From CAYLOP01 sp964385305 (GTDB lineage: Bacteria > Chloroflexota > Anaerolineae > Anaerolineales > E44-bin32): 15,437 nt of DNA. The translations under genes were made by a program, and so were the position numbers. The notes below the pieces were generated by a model that did no database searches, had not been told where the DNA came from, and saw only the letters and a list, made by a program, of their open reading frames with translations. The stretch is from NCBI GenBank assembly GCA_964385305.1, contig CAYLOP010000069.1, forward strand, positions 1 through 15,437, read 5' to 3'. Positions 1-7,317 of this stretch are shown here, piece by piece. Positions within the stretch are counted from its first letter, which is position 1, and every line of letters starts with the position of its first letter.

Positions 1-9
1 GGCAGGCCT

Positions 10-1293
10 GTGAAATTCGAAAACACGGATCTCAGTCTCGCGATCGAACTGGATGCCCGGGATGAACTGGCATCCTTTCGCGAGGCGTTCGTGATCGCCG
101 ACCCGGACCTGATCTACCTGGATGGCAACTCGCTCGGGCGTCTTCCCAAACGCACAGTGGATTTCATGCGAAATGCGATCGAGCAGGATTGGGGAAGCCG
201 GCTGATCCGGATCTGGAATGAAGGTTGGATCGATACCCCCACAATACTGGGAGCGAAAATTGCTAGACTGGTTGGGGCGCACAAGGATGAAATCCTCGTC
301 ACTGACGGGACCTCGGTCAATCTCTTCAAACTGGCGTTGACCGCCCTGCAAGCGCGGCCGAATCGCAAGGGGGTGGTCAGCGATGTTTTCAATTTCCCCT
401 CCGACTTGTACATCCTCCAGGGCATCATCGAACTATTGGGGGCAGGCCACCGACTGGAACTAATAGCTTCAGCGGATGGAATCGCGATCGCTTCCGAGCA
501 TGTTCAGGCAGCAATCGATGAGGACACGGCTCTGGTGAGCCTGACCCACGTGGCCTTCAAGAGCGCCTTTATGTACGATATGGCGCGGGTGACAGAGATG
601 GCGCACCAGGCAGGGGCGCTGATGCTCTGGGACCTGAGTCACTCGGTCGGCGCTGTGCCGCTGGATCTGGGCGGCTACAATGTGGATCTGGCCGTGGGCT
701 GCACGTACAAATATCTCAATGGCGGACCGGGCGCGCCCGCTTTCCTGTATGTGCGCCGGGATTTGCAGGAGCGATTGAGCCAGCCAATGTGGGGTTGGTT
801 TGCTGCGGCGGATCCCTTCGCATTCGATCTGGATTTCAAGCCCACCCTGGACATCTCACGCTTCCGTGTCGGGACGCCCCCCATGCTCTCGATGAAGGCG
901 GTAGAACCGGCAGTGGATATCCTTCTGGAAGCTGGAATAGAGCGATTACGCACCAAGAGTGTCCTTCAGACGGCATACCTGATTTATCTGGCTGACCAGT
1001 GGCTGCAGCCGCTTGGGTTTACCCTGGGCTCACCGCGCCAGGCGGAGATGCGAGGCTCGCACGTTTCCCTGCGCCATCCGGAGGCTTACCGCATTAATCG
1101 TGCCCTGATCGAATCACCTGCCCCAGCCGTGAAGGTCATCCCCGATTTCCGCACACCCGATAATATCCGCCTAGGTGTCGCACCTCTCTACACAACCTTC
1201 ATGGAAATTCATCGAGCGCTTAATCGTATGCGCGTGATTGTTGAGGAGAAGATCTACGAGCAATATTCCTCCGAGCGGCTGGTTGTGACATAG
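10..1293 (+). CDS. kynU: Kynureninase (PLP-dependent)
   Basis: Kynureninase cleaves kynurenine to anthranilate and alanine, or 3-hydroxykynurenine to 3-hydroxyanthranilate, in cytosolic tryptophan degradation or de novo NAD synthesis. The 427-residue length is normal for the family. The fold type I signature is clear: LDGNSLG at 37-43, FPSD at 129-132, DLSHS at 208-212 (the Asp that contacts the pyridine nitrogen), and TYKYLNGGPG at 232-241, where K234 should carry the PLP Schiff base. The GTG start at 10 is the first available in the window. The frame is open to base 1, so a slightly earlier start outside the window cannot be excluded, but the family length argues against a long extension. 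The dehydrogenase gene follows after 49 bp on the same strand, so co-transcription is plausible. No other kynurenine pathway gene is visible here, so the physiological role (catabolism or NAD synthesis) is open. Confidence 0.93.
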   Translation: MKFENTDLSLAIELDARDELASFREAFVIADPDLIYLDGNSLGRLPKRTVDFMRNAIEQDWGSRLIRIWNEGWIDTPTILGAKIARLVGAHKDEILVTDGTSVNLFKLALTALQARPNRKGVVSDVFNFPSDLYILQGIIELLGAGHRLELIASADGIAIASEHVQAAIDEDTALVSLTHVAFKSAFMYDMARVTEMAHQAGALMLWDLSHSVGAVPLDLGGYNVDLAVGCTYKYLNGGPGAPAFLYVRRDLQERLSQPMWGWFAAADPFAFDLDFKPTLDISRFRVGTPPMLSMKAVEPAVDILLEAGIERLRTKSVLQTAYLIYLADQWLQPLGFTLGSPRQAEMRGSHVSLRHPEAYRINRALIESPAPAVKVIPDFRTPDNIRLGVAPLYTTFMEIHRALNRMRVIVEEKIYEQYSSERLVVT

Positions 1294-1342
1294 TACAAGA
1301 GGCATCCTTTTACAGGTTTGTACCAGATTTCAAGGAGAGTTC

Positions 1343-2050
1343 ATGGATAGGATCGCCCTCGTCACCGGCGCGAATCGGGGGATCGGTTTCGAAGCCTGCA
1401 GACAGCTGGCGCAACGTGGGTTGCATGTGGTTCTTACGAGCCGCGACTCTGCTCTCGGGGAAAAGGCTGCAGCAATTCTATCCGCGGAAGGATTGCAAAT
1501 CACCACCCATCCGCTCGACGTCACACGTTTAGAGCAGATTAGGGCTGCGCGTGACTTCATTATCGAGCGCTTTGGCCGGTTGGATGTGCTGGTCAACAAT
1601 GCAGGCGTTTACCTGGACAGGGGCGTCGGTTTGCTGGATGTTGCCACCGAGATGGTGGAGGAAACGATAGCTGTCAACTTCTATGGACCCCTACACACCA
1701 CCCAGATATTCATCCCGTTGATGATCGAGAACAACTATGGGCGCGTTGTGAACGTGTCATCGGCTGGCGGCTCGCTCTCGGCGATGACTGCTGGCGGGAG
1801 TGGGATGGGGGCGTACGCGATCTCAAAAGCGGCGCTAAATGCGCTCACCCGTCTTACGGCAAAGGAAGTGCGGGCTTATGACATCAAGGTCAATGCGATG
1901 TGCCCTGGATGGGTGCGGACGCAGATGGGTGGGATGGGGGCATCAGGGAGCCCTGCAGAGGGTGTCGATACGATCGTCTGGCTGGCAACGCTACCAAAGA
2001 GCGGTCCGACGGGTGGGTTCTTCAAGGACCGCAAACCGCATCCGTGGTAA
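1343..2050 (+). CDS. Short-chain dehydrogenase/reductase (carbonyl reductase-like)
   Basis: This is a classical SDR of 235 residues that uses NAD(P)H to reduce or oxidise a carbonyl or alcohol. The Rossmann motif TGANRGIG is at 8-15, NNAG at 85-88, the structural Asn at 112, the catalytic Ser at 139 or 140, and the YxxxK pair at Y158/K162. After the active site come CPGWVRT and a C-terminal PTGGFFKDRKPHPW-type ending, which is typical of plant- and bacterial-type carbonyl reductase-like SDRs. The basic residue after the glycine motif and an SRD triplet at 33-35 make NADPH preference possible (inference). ATG at 1343 is preceded by AAGGAG at 1332-1337 with 5 bp spacing. It lies 49 bp after kynU, so the two may be one operon, but nothing in the sequence ties the substrate to kynurenine. 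Confidence 0.9.
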   Translation: MDRIALVTGANRGIGFEACRQLAQRGLHVVLTSRDSALGEKAAAILSAEGLQITTHPLDVTRLEQIRAARDFIIERFGRLDVLVNNAGVYLDRGVGLLDVATEMVEETIAVNFYGPLHTTQIFIPLMIENNYGRVVNVSSAGGSLSAMTAGGSGMGAYAISKAALNALTRLTAKEVRAYDIKVNAMCPGWVRTQMGGMGASGSPAEGVDTIVWLATLPKSGPTGGFFKDRKPHPW

Positions 2051-2138
2051 GTAATTTTCTAACATCTAACCAAGCTATTGTTTTAATAAAACGTTGTTCT
2101 AACGGACTTGGATGATATCTTAAGGTCATGCTGGACCC

Positions 2139-2423
2139 TTACGTCTTTAGCTGATGGTTCGCTCGCTGTAGGTCTGTTGTTCCTTTGATCCTTCGCAAAC
2201 TAACTAGATAGCCTACCAGCATTACGGCCGAGCCGCATACGAAGGGGAGCCCCCACTGCACGTCAAAGACCACACCGCCTAGCGTAGGCCCGAAGATGCG
2301 CCCCAGACTGATAAAGGAATTACTGATGCCCGTGGTCACGCCCTGGCTCAAGGTCGTTTGCTTTGAGGTCAGCGAGGTGATGGCGGGGATAAGCAGCCCG
2401 CTGATGAGGCTGAAGGCCGCCAT
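2139..2423 (-). pseudogene. Remnant of an MFS transporter (C-terminal fragment)
   Basis: The 94 codons on the minus strand resemble only the last part of a major facilitator superfamily drug-type transporter. They contain a helix entering LLIPAITSL, then an SQGVTTGISNSF stretch, SLGRIFGPTLGG, and a final hydrophobic segment ending in basic residues. In complete transporters of about 400 residues this region covers roughly the last three transmembrane helices. A TAG stop lies immediately before the first ATG, at 2424-2426 on the minus strand, and no MFS-like sequence could be read in any frame further upstream. No ribosome binding site precedes the ATG. I therefore read it as a decayed gene whose first two thirds were deleted. 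A short functional membrane peptide is possible but unlikely. Confidence 0.7.
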
Positions 2424-2803
2424 CTAAGGTCTTGAGTGTCTATGTGCGCTGCACTGTCCGGGGTGAAAGCGGCGGGATCTGGATCTTCGTTGTGAGAAGG
2501 CTATCACGCAGGGTCATTTTGCTTCTATCAAAGGCTAAAGCGATTATACAGCAGGACATCTACTGCAGTAATTCAGCGGGCTTTATTCTAGACGAAAGGA
2601 GGTTCCTTTCCCATCCTGCGTCATGCACGTGTTGGATGAGATTTGTGGCTGAAGTCTTTGAGAATCAAAGCGTCACAGGAGCGTGTGGGATTGTTGCTGT
2701 AGGGGAATGGGATGTGATGTTTGAGCCCGATGGCAGGAGGATCGGGTGGAGCGAGTGTGAATCGATATGCGGTAGAATCACATATCTGAGAGGGGATACA
2801 TCT
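2424..2803. other. Gene-poor stretch between MFS remnant and metal exporter gene
   Basis: About 380 bp hold no convincing gene. The plus frame is open from 2432 into the metal exporter, but its translation before residue MTHSH resembles no protein family, is Cys- and Arg-rich and lacks a ribosome binding site, so I treat it as non-coding. The stretch contains a perfect 7-bp inverted repeat (2594-2610) and a TAGAAT hexamer at 2772-2777 that could be a -10 element for the exporter, although no good -35 partner was seen. It may include eroded sequence from the deletion that truncated the neighbouring MFS gene (inference). Confidence 0.5.
2594..2610. repeat. Perfect inverted repeat GAAAGGA-GGT-TCCTTTC
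   Basis: Two 7-bp arms that are exact reverse complements are separated by 3 bp. The repeat lies 194 bp upstream of the metal exporter start, which is far for an operator unless a promoter lies close by. It has no T-tract and is short for a terminator. It could be a regulator site, a small hairpin, or chance. Confidence 0.25.
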
Positions 2804-3685
2804 ATGACCCATTCTCATAATAATGCGCAAGCCACATCCAAGAATATTAAGCTGGCATTCGCCCTGAATTTGATTTTCGCGTTTCTTGAGATCGCAGGAG
2901 GGATTCTGACCAATTCATTGGCGATCCTTTCCGATGCCGTCCACGATCTCGGGGATAGTATTTCGCTCGGGCTTGCTTGGTTCCTCGAGCGCTACGCCGA
3001 GCGGGGTGAAGACCATAAATTCTCGTATGGATATCGCCGCTTCTCGCTGTTAGGTGCTTTAATCAACACTATCATTCTCGTCGTAGGGTCTCTCCTCATC
3101 ATCTCACGCGCTATTCCCAGAATCCGCTCTCCCGAGCAAACCAATGCTCAGGGGATGATCATCTTTGCACTTGGTGGGATCTTGGTGAATGGATTCGCGG
3201 CATTCCGACTTCGAGGAAGTAAATCCTTGAACGCGCGAGTGGCTGCGTGGCATCTCCTTGAAGACGTGCTTGGTTGGACAGCTGTCCTGGTCGTTGGCAT
3301 CGTCCTACTCTTTACGGATAACTTTTATCTTGATCCTGTTCTTTCGATCCTTATCGCAGTCTATATTCTTTACAACGTAACTCGAAACCTGCGGGAAACG
3401 ATCGGGCTTTTCCTGCAGGCTGTTCCAGCTCATATTCCCGTTCGAGAGCTTGAGGCTCGAATACTGGATGTTGAAAACGTAAAATCGATCCACCACACGC
3501 ATATCTGGTCTTTAGATGGCGAGCATCACGTTCTGACGACTCACGTTGTCGTGGATGAAAGCATGCCAAAGGATGCGGTTCGTTGTGTGAAGGATGATAT
3601 AAAAGACGTCCTGCGAGGCTATGATTTCTCGCATGTCACCTTGGAAATCGAATATGGGGAAGATGATTGTGCAATGTCGATGTAG
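2804..3685 (+). CDS. Cation diffusion facilitator, CzcD/ZitB-like Zn2+/Cd2+ exporter
   Basis: This inner-membrane proton antiporter expels Zn2+ and often Cd2+ or Co2+ from the cytoplasm. With the start at 2804 it has 293 residues, normal for the family. The transport site is complete: H47 and D51 in helix 2 (SDAVHDLGD) and H150 and D154 in helix 5 (HLLED), the HxxxD/HxxxD pattern of zinc-type members. The family sequence KFSYGYRRFSLLGALIN is at 72-88. There are six hydrophobic segments, and the cytoplasmic C-terminal domain (about 208-285) is His-rich around IHHTHIW and HHVLTTHV, as expected for regulatory metal sites. The N-terminal MTHSHNN is a very short His tail. The start was chosen because GAGAGGGG (2788-2795) precedes it at proper spacing and homologues begin here. 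The frame extends upstream to 2432 without support. No metal-sensing regulator gene is adjacent. Confidence 0.92.
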   Translation: MTHSHNNAQATSKNIKLAFALNLIFAFLEIAGGILTNSLAILSDAVHDLGDSISLGLAWFLERYAERGEDHKFSYGYRRFSLLGALINTIILVVGSLLIISRAIPRIRSPEQTNAQGMIIFALGGILVNGFAAFRLRGSKSLNARVAAWHLLEDVLGWTAVLVVGIVLLFTDNFYLDPVLSILIAVYILYNVTRNLRETIGLFLQAVPAHIPVRELEARILDVENVKSIHHTHIWSLDGEHHVLTTHVVVDESMPKDAVRCVKDDIKDVLRGYDFSHVTLEIEYGEDDCAMSM

Positions 3686-3701
3686 GATATCTCGGTAGGA
3701 T

Positions 3702-3735
3702 CCAATTTTCCCTCGCCAGCTGCTGGCAGAATTGG
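3702..3735 (+). terminator. Possible terminator hairpin after the metal exporter gene
   Basis: Outer arms CCAATT (3702-3707) and AATTGG (3730-3735) enclose an inner hairpin GCCAG/CTGGC (3715-3719 and 3723-3727). The gap between arms is partly unpaired. The following sequence has only a short TTTT at 3741-3744, so termination strength is doubtful. It lies 16 bp after the exporter stop codon, the expected place. Confidence 0.35.
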
Positions 3736-3833
3736 GGTGGTTTTACGTATACTAGACCTCTGAATGCGATCCGATTGGATCATTCTCAAAGCAAATAACC
3801 CTCCTCCACCCGATGGTTATCAAAGGGGACGAT

Positions 3834-4622
3834 ATGCGAATTCACCATTTGAATCTTGGAACCCTCTATCCCCGATACCCAAAAACGCAAGCCATCTGCT
3901 ATGGCTTGCTCCTCGAGACCGACGATGGCCTCGTGCTCGTCGATACGGGTTTTGGGACGAAGGATCACACAGATCCGTCGTCTCTCATGCGTTTTTTCAC
4001 CTCCTGGATGGGCGTCCGGGGTGGGATCGAGGAAACGGCCCTTCACCAGATTGTTGGGATGGGGTATAACCCCCGGGATGTTCGCCATATCATCTTGACT
4101 CACTTGCACCTCGATCATGCTGGCGGCTTGCGAGATTTTCCAGACGCAGCGGTACACGTCTATCGCAAGGAATTCGAGGCTGCCATGAATCCGCGCGGAA
4201 TCATGGAGCAGGCTTACCTTCGAACCCAGTGGGCTCACGAGCCTAAGTGGGTCTTTTACGATCAGGTTGACGGAGTGTGGTTCGGATTTGATAGCATAGA
4301 AGTCATGCGTGGGCACGACTATGAAATCTTGTTGATCCCACTGCCCGGACACACACGTGGTCACTGCGGTGTGGCGATGAGGAGTGTGGCGGGTTGGCTA
4401 CTCCTCTGCGGAGATGCGGCTTCACCCTTCCATCGGGATTCGGATCTCCATAATAGGGGAGACGATCACCATCATCTGGATTTTCTGCCACGAAGCTTTG
4501 TTTATTACGTCATAGGATCACATGTCCCCAGGTTGCGAATGTTGATCGCGGAGCATGGCGAGGATGTCTGCGTGATCAGCTCCCACGATATCTTCAGCTT
4601 CACTGAACTCAGTGGCGGTTGA
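3834..4622 (+). CDS. Metallo-beta-lactamase-fold hydrolase (lactonase-like)
   Basis: This is a probable binuclear zinc hydrolase of 262 residues. The metal site is complete: THLHLDHAGG with H90, H92, D94 and H95, then H173 in PGHTRGH, D194 in LLCGDAA, and H251 in SSHD. This layout is shared by the N-acyl homoserine lactonase (AiiA/AttM) group and by related lactonases and hydrolases. The substrate cannot be read from the sequence, so a quorum-quenching role is only a possibility. The start ATG at 3834 has AAAGGGG (3822-3828) just upstream, and the domain begins directly after it. An in-frame ATG at 3813 would add seven residues but has no ribosome binding site. It is separate from the exporter upstream (a possible hairpin lies between) and 139 bp from the cupin gene downstream, so it is probably transcribed alone. 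A TATACT at 3748-3753 may be its -10. Confidence 0.85.
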   Translation: MRIHHLNLGTLYPRYPKTQAICYGLLLETDDGLVLVDTGFGTKDHTDPSSLMRFFTSWMGVRGGIEETALHQIVGMGYNPRDVRHIILTHLHLDHAGGLRDFPDAAVHVYRKEFEAAMNPRGIMEQAYLRTQWAHEPKWVFYDQVDGVWFGFDSIEVMRGHDYEILLIPLPGHTRGHCGVAMRSVAGWLLLCGDAASPFHRDSDLHNRGDDHHHLDFLPRSFVYYVIGSHVPRLRMLIAEHGEDVCVISSHDIFSFTELSGG

Positions 4623-4686
4623 ACACGAACGCAGCAGGGTGCTCGAGGTGGATCGGGGTTCATGGTATCGTAAACTCAGCCGCTCT

Positions 4687-4715
4687 TTGCAAGGGCGCCA
4701 CGCCATGATGATAAT
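4687..4715 (+). promoter_or_regulatory. Predicted sigma-70-type promoter for the cupin gene
   Basis: TTGCAA (4687-4692) and GATAAT (4710-4715) are separated by exactly 17 bp. The expected transcription start is near 4722, giving a leader of about 40 nt before the cupin ATG. Confidence 0.45.
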
Positions 4716-4761
4716 TGAAGGGATCATGGGATAAGCATACTTTTTCAAGGAATGGAAGGAC

Positions 4762-5121
4762 ATGGAAAAAGTCAATCTTCTTGAGAAGTTTCGGCAGATC
4801 GATGCATACTGGGATCCAAAAATCATTGGCGAATTAAACGGCCAGGTTGTGAAAATCGCTAAGCTCAAGGGTGAATTCATCTGGCATAAGCATGACGCCG
4901 AGGATGAATTCTTCTATGTGCTGAAAGGGCAAATGATGATCAAACTCCCACAGGATGAGATTCGCCTTTTCGAGGGCGAATTCTTCATCGTGCCGCGCGG
5001 CGTGGAGCATAAGCCGGTTGCGGATGAGGAAGTCTTTGTCGTTATGTTCGAACCCGTGGGGACGCTCAATACGGGGGATGTTCGTAATGAAAGGACCATA
5101 GATGAGGTTGAGAGAATTTAA
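4762..5121 (+). CDS. Small single-domain cupin protein
   Basis: This 119-residue protein is a single conserved beta-barrel of the Cupin_2 type. Motif 1 is visible as H42, H44 and E49 followed by G56 (WHKHDAEDEF ... LKG), and motif 2 as P78, G80 and H83 (PRGVEH). Together these form the usual four-ligand metal site (three His and one Glu). Cupins of this size include isomerases, dioxygenases and binding proteins, so the reaction cannot be named. The start ATG is preceded by GGAAGGAC at close spacing and by a well-formed promoter. The AbrB-like gene follows after 56 bp, so the two may be co-transcribed. The EFIWHKHDAEDEFFYVLKG segment is widely shared among small bacterial cupins annotated only by domain. 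Confidence 0.85.
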   Translation: MEKVNLLEKFRQIDAYWDPKIIGELNGQVVKIAKLKGEFIWHKHDAEDEFFYVLKGQMMIKLPQDEIRLFEGEFFIVPRGVEHKPVADEEVFVVMFEPVGTLNTGDVRNERTIDEVERI

Positions 5122-5177
5122 GAGCGCGTGTTGAAAAGTTAGTTCCATTATTACGAGAGTTCAAGGGGAAGAGAAAC

Positions 5178-5639
5178 ATGCCGCAGCTCGTGAAAGGGGG
5201 GAAATACATCTTCGGTTGGTCCATGGTCAGGGATGATGGGAGGATCCGAATCCCGCCTGAGGCTGTTCGCGAGTATGGTCTCGAGCAGGGAGAGCGTGTC
5301 ATTCTTGTGCCCGGAAGCCGGGCGTCGGGCGGATTTTCGCTGGCTCGGGCTGAAAAGCTCGCTCGATCGCCAATCGGCGGATTCCTTGTGGACAACCCGC
5401 AGTTGGCGCGTTTTGAATATCCCAAGGGGAAAGGATTGGAGATTGACGGGAAGCAGTTTTGTTGGGTGGATGTCCGTGATGGGCAAATCACAGTCCCCGC
5501 TGAGACTCTGGCAAGGTACAGGGTCGCGATCGGGAATCGCTTACTCGTTGGAAGAGGTAGTCACCTCGGCATCGGTTTCATTGCGAAAGGCGTTATTTTT
5601 CGGGAGGGCATGCAGCATCCCGAGCTTGAGGTGTTTTAA
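5178..5639 (+). CDS. Protein with two AbrB/SpoVT-like swapped-hairpin domains
   Basis: The 153 residues contain two copies of one module. Copy 1 (about 12-57) reads FGWSMVRDDGRIRIPPEAV and ends in ILVPGSRASGGFSLAR. Copy 2 (about 94-137) reads FCWVDVRDGQITVPAETL and ends in LLVGRGSHLGIGFIAKG. Each has the DGRIxIPxEA-like core and the Y-G-L-x-x-G-x-R/N-L turn typical of AbrB, MazE and SpoVT N-terminal domains, which dimerise and bind DNA. Having two halves in one chain suggests a pseudo-dimeric DNA-binding fold. The linker (58-93) is not recognised. ATG 5178 follows AAGGGGAAGAG with good spacing. No toxin gene lies next to it, so an antitoxin role is not supported. A transcriptional regulator is the likeliest job, but DNA binding is inferred only from the fold. 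Target genes are unknown; the cupin gene just upstream is one candidate partner. Confidence 0.75.
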   Translation: MPQLVKGGKYIFGWSMVRDDGRIRIPPEAVREYGLEQGERVILVPGSRASGGFSLARAEKLARSPIGGFLVDNPQLARFEYPKGKGLEIDGKQFCWVDVRDGQITVPAETLARYRVAIGNRLLVGRGSHLGIGFIAKGVIFREGMQHPELEVF

Positions 5640-5980
5640 CGGATATCGCAGGGATGTCGCACAACACGCAAATCGCTCAAATCTTGTCATTAAAGATGGG
5701 TGACCTCGCGGACTATTGGCTTTGTACATTTTGTTTCACAGCATCTTATCCATGCCCCGTTCCATGGTTTCATGCTATGTTAATAGGTGGCTGCCTGTTT
5801 CTACCGTCAGCCTTGGCACGACCTTCCAGAAGTCCATCATGAATGATATTGCACCTTAAGAGTAACTACCCAAAATGCCATCTTTCTTATGCCTAGGATC
5901 ATCTTTGCCAGCGATTCTTGTTCTCGAGGTAGGTAACAACCACCCAGACGCGATTGTGTTTGACGTGAAGGAGGAAGCAG
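5640..5980. other. Intergenic stretch of 341 bp, no gene recognised
   Basis: Short open frames occur on both strands but none has a ribosome binding site with family-like translation. I found no strong promoter pair, tRNA-like cloverleaf or obvious terminator. The only clear signal is the strong ribosome binding site GAAGGAGGAAG just before the lipoprotein start. A promoter for the lipoprotein must lie here unless it is read from upstream. Confidence 0.5.
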
Positions 5981-6433
5981 ATGGCTAGCGCAACTCAGTT
6001 GAAATGTTTCATCGGTTTGATCTTGATGACAGCTCTTTTAATGGGCTGTGGCGGTGCAGGAGCAGTACCCGGTATTGATACCCCCATCCCAGTTGGAGAT
6101 GTGGAACTCCAGTTCACATCTGCGACGAAACAAGATTCCTATAGTGTATCCTTTGACCAGAAGATGAGACCGAACGCCACGGAGGACATCTTGCTGATCG
6201 TTGAAGCCGACGTGGTTAGTGGCGACCTGGATATGGATGTTGTTCAAGAGTGGGGAGTCACCGTTCAAGATGAGGGTGGACGCGAGGATAAACCCGGCAT
6301 GACGCAGGCGGGCATCATGGACGGCGAAGAGCAAATCCTTTGGGTCTTTGCCGTATCGCGCGCTTCGCAATCGCTTACCGTCAACCTGCCGGATGGACAA
6401 ACGGTTGCTTTAGATTCACTGTTGAAGGAGTAA
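5981..6433 (+). CDS. Predicted lipoprotein of unknown function
   Basis: This 150-residue protein starts with a lipoprotein signal: Lys8, hydrophobic stretch 10-21 and lipobox LLMGC, with C23 as the lipidated residue, followed by GGAGAVPG as a flexible linker. The mature part (about 30-150) has alternating hydrophobic residues as in a beta-sandwich, for example VELQFTSATKQDSYSV and EDILLIVEADV. The pattern is reminiscent of DUF4352/telokin-like extracellular domains, but I do not recognise the family firmly. The C-terminal SLTVNLPDGQTVALDSLL completes the domain. ATG 5981 has a nearly ideal GAAGGAGG ribosome binding site. It stands alone, with more than 340 bp upstream and 179 bp downstream free of genes. 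Likely surface-anchored and extracytoplasmic. Confidence 0.7.
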   Translation: MASATQLKCFIGLILMTALLMGCGGAGAVPGIDTPIPVGDVELQFTSATKQDSYSVSFDQKMRPNATEDILLIVEADVVSGDLDMDVVQEWGVTVQDEGGREDKPGMTQAGIMDGEEQILWVFAVSRASQSLTVNLPDGQTVALDSLLKE

Positions 6434-6520
6434 GCTCGTAAATCGGCGATTTCTCGCCTCGGCAGATTCAGGGCTTATTTAGGGCGTTTCGTAAATTTTT
6501 CCTCAACAGATTGCGTGCTC

Positions 6521-6550
6521 GCTACCTGCAGAAGCAGGGTCTATGGTAGC
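6521..6550 (+). other. Nested hairpin sequence between lipoprotein and racemase genes
   Basis: A tight hairpin CCTGC-AGAA-GCAGG (6525-6538) lies inside outer arms GCTACC (6521-6526) and GGTAGC (6545-6550). The two pairings compete for the CC at 6525-6526. AAAATTTC follows, which is a weak T-tract. It could be a terminator for the lipoprotein gene or a leader structure for the racemase gene 62 bp downstream. Confidence 0.25.
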
Positions 6551-6612
6551 TAGCAAAATTTCTTTCGTCGTTGTAAGGTTCCCCGAACCAAACAGGGGGT
6601 GGAGGATATGTT

Positions 6613-7317
6613 GTGAAAACGATAGGGCTTCTGGGTGGGATGAGTTGGGAATCGTCCATCGAGTATTACCGCATCATCAATGAGATCCTCCGGGATAAAC
6701 TTGGTGGTCTGCATTCTGCAAAGAGCGTCATGTACTCCGTCGACTTCGCTGAGATCGAGGCGCTTCAACATGAGGGAAGGTGGGATGAGGCAACGGCATG
6801 GATGATCGACGCGGCACGCCATGTCGAAGCGGGCGGCGCAGACTTCTTGGTCATCTGCACCAATACGATGCATAAGATGGCGGAGGACGTTCAGGAGAAC
6901 ATCGGCATACCTCTCTTGCATATTGCAGATGCCACAGCAAGGGCCATTCGTGCAGAGGGGTTGAGTAAGATTGGTCTTTTGGGGACAAAGTTCACGATGG
7001 AGGGAGCGTTCTATCGAGGGCGTCTGGTAGAGCGCCATGGTTTGGAAGTGATCCTTCCGAGCGAGACCGATCGGGAAATCGTGCATAGGGTTATTTACGA
7101 CGAGCTGGTTGTGGGAAAGCTAGAGCCGAAGTCCAAAGCGGCGTACATCCGAATCATGGAGGAGCTGGTCTCCGCCAGCGCAGAGGGGATCATCTTAGGA
7201 TGCACGGAGATCGGGTTGCTGGTCGGATCGGAAGACATCGCGGTGCCGGTCTTCGACACAACGCTGGTTCACGCCACGGCTGCCGTCGCGTATGCACTCG
7301 GTGAGTGGACGATTTAA
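6613..7317 (+). CDS. Aspartate/glutamate racemase family protein
   Basis: This is a PLP-independent amino acid racemase that swaps L- and D-forms by a two-cysteine mechanism. Its 234 residues are typical of the YgeA/RacX and aspartate racemase group. The N-terminal IGLLGGMSWESS (4-15) matches the family, and both catalytic cysteines are present: C82 in VICTNTMHK and C197 in ILGCTEI. In YgeA-type proteins the substrate range is broad, so calling it strictly an aspartate racemase would go beyond the sequence. The start is GTG at 6613, preceded by GGAGGA at good spacing. D-amino acids made this way may feed cell-wall metabolism or signalling (inference). It is not clearly in an operon: the neighbours are 179 bp upstream and 367 bp downstream. 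Confidence 0.9.
   Translation: MKTIGLLGGMSWESSIEYYRIINEILRDKLGGLHSAKSVMYSVDFAEIEALQHEGRWDEATAWMIDAARHVEAGGADFLVICTNTMHKMAEDVQENIGIPLLHIADATARAIRAEGLSKIGLLGTKFTMEGAFYRGRLVERHGLEVILPSETDREIVHRVIYDELVVGKLEPKSKAAYIRIMEELVSASAEGIILGCTEIGLLVGSEDIAVPVFDTTLVHATAAVAYALGEWTI

Noticed and set aside
2080..2092. GTTTT-AAT-AAAAC hairpin after the dehydrogenase gene
   Set aside because: It is short and made only of AT pairs except one, too unstable to claim as a terminator.
2432..2803. Upstream extension of the metal exporter frame (124 more residues)
   Set aside because: The translation resembles nothing, there is no ribosome binding site at the first ATG, and the family begins at MTHSHNN with a clear signal before it.
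3813..3833. Earlier ATG for the metallo-beta-lactamase-fold gene
   Set aside because: No ribosome binding site precedes it, whereas AAAGGGG fits the ATG at 3834.
5233..5703. Second plus-strand frame over the AbrB-like gene
   Set aside because: The duplicated domain pattern is seen only in the frame starting at 5178, which also has the ribosome binding site.
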